A DNA stretch of 64,000 bases, from NCBI RefSeq assembly GCF_036370855.1, contig NC_088105.1:12219619-12283618 (forward strand). Direction: 5' to 3'. This DNA is from Dromaius novaehollandiae (lineage: Eukaryota > Chordata > Aves > Casuariiformes > Dromaiidae). Below, one piece after another: positions 11,331 to 25,199 of this stretch (its first letter is position 1; the number at the start of each line of letters is the position of its first letter). Both the position numbers and the translations under genes were made by a program. The notes under the pieces were generated by a model. It ran no database searches. It saw nothing but the letters and a program-made list of their open reading frames with translations, and was not told the DNA's origin.

Positions 11331-14300
11331 TCAGAGCTCCTTTATCTCCTACATTCTGGAGTTTGGTTTGGATTCTTAACCTTAGTGCAAAAAGCAAGCC
11401 TCTGCCTTCAGAACTGACTATACATATACAAATTCAAAAGATTTTAAATATTAAGATGGATAATGTTATTATCTTGCATTTCTGCCAGCTTTGTTGCTAA
11501 TCTGAGCAACAGCTAACCAACAGTTGAAGAAAAATCTTCCTTCAAAGCCTATTATGAGTGACCCAAGCAGCAAAGCAGACCTGCAACCTTTGACATCCAT
11601 GATACACAATGTAAAACAGTATATTTCATTTGCATCAGTGTATTACCAGGCATTCCTCTGCTCAGCTGAAGTATGTACTCTTGCTCTGAGATAAGGAGCT
11701 TGCAAGTCAAACCTTTACATGTACAGCCGAAAGACAGCTCTCATTTTTCCATCTTCTGTATGAAAATACCATGGGATGGAAATCACCTACTTCAAAATTC
11801 TTTCCTAATATTTTCCTGTAATACAGCAGCAGGCCAAACATATCCTTACATCTTGTGCCCTGCTGTCAAAGAGCTCATTAAAAGGAATAATTTATAAGCT
11901 GGAGTTCAAGCATATTGTTTCCCTTTTCCTGATTCTGGTAACCTGGATTGTCCTTAATGGCTTGACAGAATCCCAAAATGAGCTACCTCTGAGCTCCACC
12001 ACAGGACAATGTACGTTTAACACATTTGCACAATAGTAACATTCCTTTTCTGCTCACTTGATGCCTAGAGACTAAAGAGAAAAATAAACACAAGCACATT
12101 TTGACATTATGATATTCCTGGCTTAAAGATTTTTTTGCCTATTCTTCAACGAAATGTTACATTTGATCTTGAACTACAATCCAGTTTCTTCCTTCTAATG
12201 TGTTGTGAGTTAACTAGGGCAGCCTGGGCACTGAAAACAAGCTAGCCACAGCACCTTTAAGACCTGCATGGTAAATTTACCCCTTTTTTGGAAGGATAAG
12301 CCAGCCCAATTCAAACTGTTTCTGCAGCCAGATAGCTTCTGGTACCTTCTCCTATTACAACTGACTGATATCTCCACATACAGCTGCAGTATAGCCACAC
12401 CTTCTCTTCCCCATCTCTCATGTCAATCCAAATTGAGACAAGTGACAGTTATTAATAGTTAACAGCTTCTCAGAAATTCCACCCAAGACCAAAATAGCTT
12501 TTGACTACAGATCAGAAAAATCTAAGTTTTCTACTAAACCATCAGGCACAAGGATCAACCTACTTGGGCTTTCAACACAGGCTTTTTAAAAAAAAACTCT
12601 TTTTTTGTTAGGAGGTTACTCAGGAAGGGAAACCAGTCTGTTTTCTTTGTAAGACACTGTACTAAACCTTTCCACTTCTTTAGTGACTTTAGCTGAAGGC
12701 CAAAACCAAAACATAAGGAAATGGAAGAGAAAGGAGTCATTTCATTTAGACAAAGCTATCTGAATGTTAGCATTTGAGTCAAAACAGAATTTAGTCTCAG
12801 AGCCAGACCCCTGATATCCAGCCCAGGAAAGGAGTTGAAACACCGTATGTAGTGCTTTGCCTGAATTTTAAGAGTAAATGCATGAATCCAGTCTAAATAA
12901 GAAATACCATTCCTGTCTATACAGAATTTATCTGGAGAAACAGAAAGAGAAGGTGTGAACCTTTTATTTGTGGAGATTTCCTTTTGTAAAGATCTGGTCT
13001 TTGCAGGCACAAAAAACATTTAAATACGAAGTCCACTCATACATTTGTAAGCATTCACGCTTAGTCAAAAAAAGACTGTTTTCGTTGCTTTTTCAGTAAA
13101 TCTTAGTGCTTGAATTCATCCTGCCCTGCACATATGTGCATTTTCAGGGATATTTAAAGGAACATTAGTAAGATTCACCCCCTCTGCTTTTGCAGCAAAT
13201 GTTTTAGAAACTCAGCAGAGGAGGGACCTACAACAGCAGTCTCAGGTATAATTACATCAAGGAAAGAAAAGAAAGCAATAGCTCAAATGTAGGAAAGGCA
13301 TAACTGAGCAGAACTGCTCCTGCCCTCTGCAAATCTTTGAAAGGTACAGCACCCACCTCCCTCTGCCAGCACATATTTCTCAGGAACTCCTTGGGACCTA
13401 TCTTTTGACTTAACCAGATTCGTTAGTCCAGCCAGCAATTTGGCCCAGACATGCCAGATTCACTCTCATACAACAGCCTAACCACAAAAACTGTTCCACC
13501 AACACACAAATGCTGTTATATCAACTCTTCCATCTACTACTGCAGCATATATTATAAAATATCAACACAACCCAAAACTAATGCAAGTGTAGAGGAATTT
13601 TACAAAGCCTTAACAATTAAAAAACCTGATGAAAGGAAGGGCATAAATAGCAATAGCACAACTTTATAGTCACTTGGGGTCAGAACAAAGGTTGCAAACC
13701 ATAGTAGAAAACAAACCCCATACATAAAATCAAAGAGAAAAACACTAGCAACAGTCACCCTTATGGTGTGCCTACAACTAATCAACAACTCCATTATCCT
13801 ATCTTAATTACCATCCAGTTATTTCACTCTTATCTAATTTGAGCCATTTACAACGCTCTTCCTCAAAGCAATGGTTTTAAAACCACACAGTGAAGAGAAC
13901 ACATCCCTTTGCCACGGAAAATAACAAGAACCCTTCATTTTTCAAAAATATTACCAAGCTCTTTACCACAGTTAGATATAAGTAAGCCCATACAATAGGA
14001 AAGTCCCTGTACATAATTTTATTAGAGGCAGGCTATCTCTGGTCTAAGACCCACATCACCCTATGCCATCCTCTTTGCACCCTTGAGGACCATAAAGTGA
14101 CATATTAATAACTACTGCCAACAGCAGGGGCTTTTTTCTTCAATCTGAAAGACAGCAGGAAACTCATTATGGCATAGGAAGTCACATTCAGATAGTGTGG
14201 GCACTCAGGAAAACAAAAGACTTAAAAAAAAGAATACAGACAAAGCATACTATGGGCTTATCTACTCCAGCTCATTTCTCCAATTTATGCCTGGTCAAGA

Positions 14301-15778
14301 CCACATAACCGCTCCCTGGCTGCACACAAATTGCTACACAAAATTTAGTTTATGCCTAAGGTATGCCATAATTGTTTCTATTACCATAACTAGGAGCCTT
14401 TCCCTTACTCACCAGCATTAGTGCTGTTTGTTGCTAGCACCTTCCTTGCATCACAAAATTAGGCAGTAAGCTTTCTGTCCTTAAGGCCATAATACAGAAC
14501 TTTACACTCTACAGAACAAAATACCCTATTCAGGTTAAAATAAAAAGATAGGGCTCACACAAGGAAGAAAGGTCTGTGAAATCTTCTGCAGCCATAAACA
14601 CCAAATATCAACACAACTATAGTTAGAACAACAGGTATTTGAATGAATTAACAAATAAAACAACTAAGGAACAAAGTATATACATACAGAAGTTACCAAA
14701 ACAAAAAAATACCTCTTAGAGCATTAAAAGCAAGCTTAAAGAACTATTGCTACCACAACACTCCAGGCCTCTCTTGTTCTAATAACAGAGCTACCAGACT
14801 GAAGAGCAAACTTCAGAGGCCACTGTTTCATCTTTATAGGACTCTCATTCTCACGATCTAAAAAGATCTCTCAGCCAAACACAGGTTTTATCATTTTCTC
14901 TACCTGGCTCAACAAATCCAGAACAGCTGGGAATGGTAGGCTTGGGTTTCTATTTATAGGCCTTCCTCACTTTTCCCCTCTTCTTTGTGATTTATTTCAA
15001 GGACTTGGCTTACCTTAACAAGACTTTATTGTTTTTCCTCACAGCAATCATGTGTCCAAAAAGGTAATTAACAGCAATATCAGAAATGATAGGCCATTAT
15101 AAAATTTTATTAAGGGCTGTGATAGCTGCAAGAGTACATTAGTAAACTCTTTTTTAATTGTGAAGCAGTAAATGATAAAATAAATGATAACCAGAAAGTG
15201 CATATGTCTCATTAAGCATCTATCTAGTGCTGTATCTAGATGACATGTATGCTTCCTTTATTTTACCAATGTCTTTTGTGTCACTTCTCAGTCTATATAG
15301 TATTCTATCTGTAGTCAAGCACTGTTTTCACACTTCAAAGCTATTACAGTTAGAGAAATATGTATTAATAATAACTTATTAACCATCCTTATTTATTACA
15401 TATACCTATATAGCACTTAAAACTGATGTAGCTATACCAAAAAAATGTTTGTGGAAGTATTCAAAAAGCTTTTTAACAGTCTTTTTTTAAGATTCTAAAA
15501 TGCCTGAACCTTATCTCTTCCGAGTAAGTGTGTGATGCAAGAGCATACTCTTACATCAACAATGCAAAGAAACAATCTTTTCATTCAATGAATATTATAG
15601 ATTCATTTTTTCAACAAAACAGTATATTGTACTTTAGGTATCTGGGATTTCATGAAGACTCTGTACAGAACTTGCCTGACTCACCAAGTGGAAGACTTTA
15701 AAAAAGTTAATGGGAAGTAAACTTTTATCTTTTATCTTGAGTAAAAAGCAGCCTGTAGAGTCTGTTTTCCAGCTCTTT

Positions 15779-15795
15779 TGTGTGTGTGTGTGTGT
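15779..15795. repeat. (TG)n microsatellite
   Basis: A short run of about eight TG units in AT-rich intergenic DNA upstream of the PHPT1-like gene. Confidence 0.9.
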
Positions 15796-16369
15796 AACAC
15801 TCTGGTTTGTTGAGGAGGGACAGAAAAAGTCTGTCCGTAGAACAATGAAGACGTGACTGAGACAGAGGTTTTTAGTTGCAAACTTAAAACTTTTGGGGTG
15901 TTTGCTTTTAATAGGGTCCGTTTAGATGCGATGCAATGTTGTCAGCCCTCACAGAAATACTGCAAGTGTTATGATACATAGCACTTCTATTTTCTGCACA
16001 TAGAAGCACTCAGATAAGCAGGAATGTTGAGTATTTACTCACAGAAATTAGCTTGGGGAGCTCACCAAAGCGGGTGGAGGGCAAGTTCCCCTCCCCGTGA
16101 CCCTCTTTTCCCCACAGTACCAACACCTTGCTCCCCCAGTGCAACCACGGCAGCGGCTCTGCCTTAATGCTCCAGCTCCCGGGGTCGGGATCAGCAGGAG
16201 CAGTCGCTGAGGAATAATTAAGTGCCAGTCACACAGTTCTGAGGAGAAGTGTTGAAAAGTGAGCTCCCTAAGGCCTTGAGAGGCAAATTAAGCGAGTAAT
16301 AAGCACGTTCATGGGTGTGTTTTCTGTTTTTTTTTTTTTAACAACCTGTTAGTGGGTGGAAGAGCTGAC

Positions 16370-16960
16370 TCCAGCCCTCTGCCCATTTGGGGGGGGGGGG
16401 GGGGGCAGGCGCTGCCTCGCCTCACGAGGAACCGTTGGGCGGCGACACCAACGGCCGCCCGCAGCCCCGCCCCCGCCAGGCGCCAACCTCAGCCAATGGG
16501 CGGGAAGGGCAGCGGCGGCCCCGCCCCCGGCGCGCGGGCGTGACGGCGCGGTGTGGGCGCTGCGTCTCCGCTCGCTCTCCCGCTGGCGGCCCCCGGGCGC
16601 CGCCATGGCGGCGGTGCCGGAGGTGGAGATCGACGCCGACGGCACGTTCAAGTACATCCTGGTGCGCCTGCAGCGCCCGGGCGGCGAGGAGCGGCGGGAC
16701 ATCGTCCGCGGCACCAAGGCCGCCGAGTTCCACAGTGGGTGCCTGGCGGCGGGGGGTGGGGGGCGGGGCGGCCGCGAGGCCACACCCCGGGGGGGCGGGG
16801 GGCCGCGTCCCCTGTCCGAGCTGCCACCGCCGGTGGGTGTCGGTGTAGGCGGGCGGCGGTGCCGCTGGAGCCCCCCGTTGTACCGTGCGGGCGTGGAAAG
16901 CAGAGCAGTGCGTGCCGGCCGGCTGCCACCCCCAGGCCTGCTAAACCTCGCTCAGGAGTG
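16370..16960 (+). promoter_or_regulatory. CpG-island promoter of the PHPT1-like gene
   Basis: GC and CpG content rises sharply here against AT-rich flanks and falls again inside intron 1. It covers the start codon at 16605 and exon 1. A CCAAT box (16493-16497, in gccaatgggcggg) sits about 110 bp before the ATG, next to several GC-box (Sp1-type) motifs, and there is no TATA box. This fits a broadly expressed housekeeping gene. A run of 17 G at its left edge may be G-quadruplex forming. Confidence 0.8.
16389..16405 (+). repeat. Poly-G tract (G17)
   Basis: Seventeen uninterrupted G residues about 200 bp upstream of the PHPT1-like start codon. Its exact length is likely to vary between individuals and assemblies. 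Confidence 0.9.
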
Positions 16961-19393
16961 CGGGATGTGGTAACGAAAAAAGCGAAATAGTCGGCCCTAA
17001 TTATAGCTTCCACACATCTCTCTCTGGAAACCTCGCTTTAGCTCCTGAGGGAATGAAACCGGAAGAAAAGGAGTAGTTTAACATAGTTCTAGAGCATTTG
17101 ATACTTGGGCCGTCTTGTAATGGCTCTGTTCTTCCCGTGCAGATCACATATTTGAGAAAGTAAATCCTGAAATGGAAAAGCTGGGATATGAGTGCGAGTG
17201 CCTCGGAGGAGGAAAAATTGATCATAATAGCAAAGACAAGAAAATTAGGGTATTTGGACTTTCTACAGTAAGTGGATCTCTTGTATTCCTTCAAGTCTTT
17301 TCATTTGTGACGTTCAGGGGAGTTTGTTTCATAGTGCAATGATTTGCAGCGCTTTGAATCGCATTACAAACATTAACTGGGAAACTTGCCTGGCTCACTT
17401 TTGAGATAGATAAAACACTTTTTAAGGGAAGAAGGCCAAAGCAAAAAGAATAGATGACCTAATGCTGCGTGTTAGTTATTACTGAAGCTAGAAATAGAAG
17501 TTATCAACTCTCCATTCAGAATCTTTTAGTCTTAGTGCCAGAACAGGAATAGCTAATATGTAGCCACACCCATCCAGCTATAGTGTGATCTTTATTTGAC
17601 CACAAAATGTTGGTTGGTAGTTGATCAGCAAAAGTGTGAATGCAGTTATGTGTATGTGCTGGGTGTGAAGAGTAGACCCAGTTTAGGTGTGGTGGATTTT
17701 TAGTAAGTGAAGATGCAGTTTCACACACATGCGTCTTGTGGGAATAAAAGTATCTTCTGGCAGTATGGAAACTAGAGCGTTTTCTGTTATCTATTACTGT
17801 TCAGTGTAAATTCATTTTCTTTGTAAGAGACTCAGTAATTTGGGAAATATGCTGTAGTCCTTCTGGTGTTAATCTCTGATGCATAGCTGCTTATATAGTA
17901 ACACTGAGAGTAAACATTCTAGGCTTCTGATGTGGCCAAAACCAAAATAGTTCTGTCAAGTTAAATGAAATTATTATAGAAGGTGATGGTTGGTTAGTTC
18001 AAATTTGCTTCCCTTAACTTCATGAAGATTGAAGGTTGGACCCTGAATGTCTTAAGCATTTTTAAATATTAGTGCTATTTTTGTTCCAAGATTACTCTTC
18101 CCACCTGGTATCATATGAAAGAAGAAACTCTTTAGGGCTCATAGGGAGTGGGAAAGGAGTGTATAATGCTTACTCTGCTAAAGTCTCATGATAGTATGTG
18201 CCTCTTGTAACTCTGAAAAAGACAGACAGCAGTAGTATTAATTCAGTGTTAGAGACAGCAGTCAATTCTTGCTCTTATAGCAAAGTGTCTAGGGAAAAGA
18301 TTTTGTTTCTCTGCCTTTTAGTACGTTGCAACTTACAGATGAGTGCCATGTAAAAGCAGAGTTTTATTATCATGAGGGCTTCTGTCAGGCCCTGGAAATT
18401 CAGCTCTCAATAGTAGATCAGGAGCTGGTATGTTAACTAATATATATGTTAGTTGGTATGTTGTGATGCTTTTTGTTGTTTGGAGATTTGTTGCATAATT
18501 GTAAAACAATACTGGCTTGATGTTTTATGAAAACCAGAGGAAAAAGTCAGACTATCTGTAGTTCTAAAATGAGAAACCAAGATAGTAACTTCAGTCATGT
18601 AAGACACTAAGGTATATAAGGCATGTAAGAGACATGAGAAAAAGGCATCTTCCATCACAACTGTTCTAAGTTTCAGTGAAAGTAAAAATGTGACCTGTGA
18701 TTTAAATGAGGGTCAAAAATCAGATGGGACATCTAACCTGCTTTAGTTCAGAGTTGCAGTGGCTTTCAGTTTGCTCCATTGCCAGCTAAAGGGAGATGGC
18801 AGCTAAATAAAACATGGAGAGTGTGATTTATTTGGTGGCCAGAATAGTTCTCACATGTTCATGCTTATGGCTTGTTGTTCCTTTTTCCTCCAGCTGAGCC
18901 AGATTAGATGTTTGTATGCCCATATGTTAAACTGGATTGGCGCCATCTCTGTGGTTTAGAAAAACAATTCTATGGAAGTGGTGGTTGAAGGGCTGGGAAC
19001 ATCTCAAAGCAAAGCTTCTGCTGCAGAAGTCACAACATGAAACTGCATCCTTTATTACTTGAGATTGTCTGACCTTATCTTATTTATAGTCTATGAATTG
19101 GAGGGGAAATGGGAGAGAGCAATAAAAAATTAAAATCTGATACTGCAAGAGTAACTCTGCAGAACCTGTATTTCTGATTTGTATGTGAACTACTGGAAGT
19201 ATCAGACCAGGTAACCAGATAGTTTGTATTGACAAGAACTTGATGGTACTATGGACTTACTTTTTGTACTCATCTAATAAATGCTTGTTCTTTCTTGCAG
19301 GGCTATGGTAAAGCAGATCACTCGGTGACTGTAGAAATACTGAAAAAAAAGTATACAGATTATGAAATTACATGGTCAGATGACAAAAAATAG
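16605..19393 (+). CDS. PHPT1: 14 kDa phosphohistidine phosphatase family protein (PHPT1-like)
   Basis: PHPT1 removes phosphate from phosphohistidine in proteins and acts in the cytosol. Three coding exons: 16605-16734, 17143-17267 and 19301-19393, with phases 1 and 0, donors gtgggt and gtaagt, and two good AG acceptors. The product is 115 aa, slightly shorter than human PHPT1 (125 aa) because the loop after the first strands is shorter. The start has an ideal context (gccgccATGG). Family landmarks are DADGTFKYILVRL, DIVRGTKAAEFH (the His of EFH, residue 43, matches catalytic His53 of human PHPT1), CECLGGGKIDH and the C-terminal YTDYEITW. Phosphate-pocket positions Lys21, Arg45 and Ser94 are kept (16, 35, 84), while Arg78 is Lys68. 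Introns show that it is not a processed copy. The locus differs from human PHPT1 (9q34), so it may be a paralogue; the symbol denotes the family. Confidence 0.9.
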
Positions 19394-19461
19394 ACTACTT
19401 ATGAAATCTGAACTTCGACAAGCGATTCAAAACTGGTAACTTTGTGAGCTGTACTTCTATA

Positions 19462-19467
19462 AATAAA
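19462..19467 (+). terminator. Poly(A) signal of the PHPT1-like gene
   Basis: AATAAA 69 nt after the stop codon, followed by a GT-rich stretch (ctgtgtgtgttc). This implies a very short 3' UTR. Confidence 0.8.
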
Positions 19468-19489
19468 ATGGAATGCAAGTCTTCTCTGT

Positions 19490-22400
19490 GTGTGTTCTCA
19501 TAAATCTGGAGTAACTGGACTCTGTAACGTATATTACTGCTAGTAATGCCCAGATATCTCTTATTTTTCAGATCATTCCTTTATGAAGAATCTGTAGTTC
19601 TAAGCCTTTCTCCTGCTGCTTTTTAACATGCCATCTTATTAAAGACTCCCCAATTATCTTTCTTCCACTTTCTGCCTTCATCTGATCCTGTCTGACTGAT
19701 ATATCCTACAATATTTTGCCATCAAATGAAGTGCCATAGGACCAAAACTGTTTCCTTGGGTTTTTTTGACCACAATATTTTTTCTTATTTTCTACTGCTG
19801 TTCAGTCTTCTCATCTTTATCTCATCCATGTTTACGAAAATTGGGAGGTTTGACTTAGTTCATCTAAATCTTCCATTTATTCCATGGCTTTTAAGTCAGT
19901 ATTTGTGTTCCAGATAAAAATAATGATCATGCCTAGTGTTTACATTGCATTTTCAAATTTTGTTCAGAAGAGGATCAGTAAAACAGACTGGCAGGTGATG
20001 TTGAATTCTGACAATACTTGTTTCATTCTGATTCCTCTGGACTTCTTTCATTCCACATGAGTAAGTTCATTATGCTTTTTCCTTTTCTCCAGGGCTACAC
20101 TGATCTTCCCTAGGCAGTGTCTGAATTAAGTTATTGCACCTGCTTCCTCCTCTTGTGGCAGAATATTGCCCTTCATTTGCCGTGAAGTTGCTTGCTACAA
20201 TTTTCATTTTCTTGTTTCAGGACAATCTTCTGAAGGCTGTTACATATTTCAAGGCAGTACCTTTTGTTCCTATGCTTACTTTGTTGACTTGCAGTCTTTA
20301 AGAGGTATTTGTGTATAAATCCTAATTATTCTCTTTGCTGTGATTCCTAGTACACTACCTTCCAGATCTGGTAGTGTCTGGTAGCTTTTTCTTTTCAACA
20401 TGCATGTAACTGAAAGTACAAAGCATGAAATTTGAGTGGCTTTAGTCCACTTTCTGTCATAAAAATCTTGCTGTTACTGCCTCACAACAGTGATTAGACA
20501 TTCTGTCACCTTTATATTTTGATTTTTCTTTTAATCACTGATGCTGTGATAACATTGATTGCTGGTTTGATTTTTCTTAAGATTTTGATATCAGAACATG
20601 ACTGTATGCCAGTTTACCTAGTGACCAAGAATAGCAGGCAAGTCAATAATTTGCAAATTGTGTACTTTCCTTGAGACTCCAGCTTTCTAATTTCCTTATG
20701 GATGTTTTTCCCCTAATCTTTAGTAAAATAACTGTAACAGATGCCATTTAGCTGGTGCCAGTATACAAAACTGATTTCTTTTTTTAATGGCCTCATTTCC
20801 CATAACTGGCAAATAGCCTTTGAAGGAAAGTCATCAGTTAAGGATATCGCCTGTTAAAATAAACAAGCTTTTTAATTTAGTTTCCTGAGACATTTGATGA
20901 CACACTTCAATGTTTCTCTCCACAATACTTACGGGAAAGATATAATTTAGACCGGATTTTGTGTGGTAATGGCACTTTGAAAAAGTATGGGGATGGAGGA
21001 GGGGGAGAAAAGGGGAGATAACTTAGAAATGGGTAGATAAATTGAGTTGTCAGCTGACTTTGTTTCCTCATACAAGACATTGGGCCTCATGTAATGGTTT
21101 TTCATGTCATCAAAAAGAGACTTTGAGGCGCCTCTCAATCCTGTTTTTGCTAGTGTGATGTCATTCAGGAGAAATGCTAATTGAACAAGCAATTAAGATA
21201 TGCAAGTATTACAAGTGGGTAAGTGAAAGATTTTTATTGCAAATTATTTTGCTTCCAGAAAAGAAGCAGGAAACTAGTCACTAGCATTGGGATGATTTGG
21301 CAAGTAGAGAAAGTCTTAATCTTGGCTGTAGAAAAGGGAGAGCAGTACTTATCTTTAAATATGGACAGAGCAGCCAGCCTTTAAAACTAGGTGTTGAATC
21401 CTGCTTCCTCTCTGTATTTCCACTGGCTTCTAAAAATGGAATAGAACTCAACTGGAGTTATGGAAATCCCAGTGCTAGTTTTGCTGATTTCATGTGACAA
21501 AAACATCCTACATTGATTAGTTCTAAAATGGGAACTTAATTGTACTGTATTGGGTTTTCATGTTTTTCAGGTGTTGTGTGATCATTGTGTGATTGTGGCT
21601 CTGGCAGTCTTCACTTGAAAGTCCTAAAAAAGAAATCTGATTCTGTATTCAAATGAACACTTAGCTATGTTTGTCAAGTAATCCAAGAATAAAATGAGGA
21701 TGCTGAGCAAAAGAATGGGTATATTAAACCAAGAGAAAGAGTGAGTTTGATAGTGGAATATTCTCAAGAGGAAGCATAATAGATAATTTTAAGTGCCTTT
21801 TTTTTTATTTACTCATCAATGAATACATGAGATTCTTGTTCTTTACCATATTCACTATCATCATAGTGGTCAGCATTTCTTATTACTCTCAGGTACAGTC
21901 CTCTGAAACAGCACTAGGCTTAGCAGGCAAGCAGTGATTTGTCTCCAGAATGTTTGAAAATGGCAAATGGTAGTTGCTTTGTTTCCAAGTTTCTAGTTTT
22001 GACAAAAAAAACCTGTTAACAGTACTTCAAAGATCTGCCAAAGCTAAAACTTTCTTTTATTCTCCAGTCTGTAGTTAATATGTGTCAGCATCCTATAAGG
22101 TAACTGTCATCAGTATGTTTCAGGGTCGATGCAAAAGAGTTCCAAAGCACAACCATAGCCAGGCTGACAAGATTTTTCCTCTCTTATAAAAGAGCAACTT
22201 CAGTAATTTCTGAAACATCCATTTAAAATAGCCTACTTAGACTGGTTTTTGAAACCACAGTAGTTAAAGCTCTTCTGTGAAGTACGGGAAATCCTCTTTG
22301 ACTCTATTTTAATGCAGCTGGTCAAAATAAGAATATGGCTGTTGACTTTCATGGACTTAAATGACAGGAATTTACATAGTAACAGTGATTTAGGTTGCTG

Positions 22401-23840
22401 TTGTAATAAGCTTCTTTCCACTTCCTCGGACTCTCGTCATTTCTCCAATAGGTTTATTGAGTATCCTTGTATCCAGATATACGGCAGTGGCTGCCTGTCT
22501 ACTAAGTATGTTTCTGCAAGGGTACACCAGTGCATTACTGCTGCAGTAAAGTGGTGCATGGTAAGTGGTAACTTTGATGTATCTGGTAGACTTGTTAAAT
22601 AGCTTTTTGACCATTTTTAGTTGAGACAAAACATACGATGGATTTCTTATGAATTGTGATACCAAGCACTGAGAACCAGGTTTTGTAGTTTTTGATTTTG
22701 TTTGCTTTTTTTGATAGGGTAATTTCTGCAATAACATACAGTCTTGTCTCACTGTCATGATCTTCAGCCTGAAGCATAGAGGAATGACTTGTATACAGAC
22801 TTTTCTGAAAGCTTATTGCCCTGCAAAACTGTTTAAAAGACTGAAGAGCTATGATAGTGTTCAGTAGTACCCCCAGAGGTATTATCTGAAGTTACAGTAT
22901 TGCAAAAAAGCAAGTTTTGAAGCTGGGTCATTACATACAGGCGGTTATTGCGTGGAAAGGTCTTGTCAAAAAACAATTACATCACTCTAGGCCTCCTATA
23001 ATAGTCTAGTTTATCTCCTTTCCCTGTTGCAACCTAAAGCTCAGCTTTCTGTCATCCTCCCATTTTCTGCATTGTGTTTTGTGGGATTTTTCTTTGCTTT
23101 AAAGAACTTCTCTTGTTTAGAATCTTATCAGCTCTGTTACTAAAACAAATCTGTTTTACTGGTTTCTGAAAGCACTGAGGCTTCCCCACTGCCAGTAACT
23201 TACTGAGATTTTGATAGTGATGATATGAATGTGAAAATACAAATATGAAAATTCATAAACAGTATTAAATATCCTCTAGTACAGTTTTTCTAATGCTTCA
23301 ATAAATCTCATATGCATTATATATGGAAAAACTATAACTGGTGAGGTTAGGTTACCAGACTGGAATACATGTGATAAATACAATCACATCCCCCTCTGGT
23401 GGCAGAACAGCAGAGCATGCAGGTACACAATTGATTCTGAAACTTGTTGCTGCAGTTGAACCATACCTGAGTTGGGAGCCTGAGCCTTGAAAACTACTTT
23501 CTGTGCTATATTGGGATGCGAAATCACCTCTTGCAAGCTGCACTCAGCAGCCACTTCTGTGACTTAAGGTTCTGGCACTGCCAAAGAATGGGAGAGGAGG
23601 ACTGGGGGCAGTGACTCACTTCGCTTTCCAGTATCTATATAAATGACTATTAAAATTTGCATAAATACTGGTATAAGCAGTACCCCATTTTTCTATGCAA
23701 AACAAGAAAGAGAACAGTCCTTCACTTGCAGTCAGACATCCGAATTTATCAAACAGTTCAGTCTCTAGTAAAGAGCATAATTAACTTGTTGGTTCAGAAT
23801 AACAGAGGAAAAAAAGCAAAGAGATGAGGATTAAAATATC
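19490..23840. other. Intergenic region between PHPT1-like gene and METTL18
   Basis: About 4.3 kb of AT-rich sequence between the 3' ends of two convergent genes. The open frames here are short, do not resemble known proteins and overlap on both strands. I see no RNA gene, CpG island or clear repeat. Confidence 0.6.
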
Positions 23841-23845
23841 ATGTC

Positions 23846-23851
23846 TTTATT
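23846..23851 (-). terminator. Poly(A) signal of METTL18
   Basis: AATAAA on the minus strand (TTTATT on +), 33 nt after the METTL18 stop codon. It gives a 3' UTR of only about 50 nt. Confidence 0.75.
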
Positions 23852-23883
23852 AAGATGTTTTTCAAGCACCCAATGGCTGAATT

Positions 23884-24942
<1,059 letters not shown>

Positions 24943-25199
24943 TCAGCTCAGCTTATTACAGCCAGAAACACTCATCTAATAGCAGTGTTCCTACAAAGAT
25001 TTTGCTTTTTTTTATAAAAAAAGGATGTTTTTCTGTAGTTATGCAGTAGTGATTTCCAGGTAGAATACCATCTGTTTTACCAATATATCAGGTAAATTAT
25101 TTCTGGAAAAGAGAGTAAACGGTAGTTTAATGATGCAGGAGACTTAAATATTAGCAAAAACATTGCCTAATTGTAGCATCCTAATTGTTATTAAAAAAA

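Larger units (their letters stand above)
1095..16300. other. Intergenic region between selectin and PHPT1-like gene
   Basis: About 15 kb of AT-rich sequence. No open frame here could be matched to a known protein or chained through splice sites into a gene. It should hold the non-coding first exon and promoter of the selectin, which I cannot place. Recognisable content is old repeats: a SINE/CR1 tail near 2.9-3.2 kb, CR1 ORF2 debris near 4.9-5.8 kb and 11.0-11.3 kb, and a faint MIR-like piece near 8.6 kb. They are listed separately. Confidence 0.6.

Noticed and set aside
16349-17013. Several long overlapping frames on both strands around the PHPT1-like first exon
   Set aside because: They are Pro/Arg/Gly-rich by-products of a stop-poor CpG island; only the frame from ATG 16605 to the donor at 16735 matches a known family.
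16605-19393. PHPT1-like gene as a processed retrocopy
   Set aside because: It keeps two introns with good splice sites and its own CpG-island promoter, and has no poly-A insertion scar.
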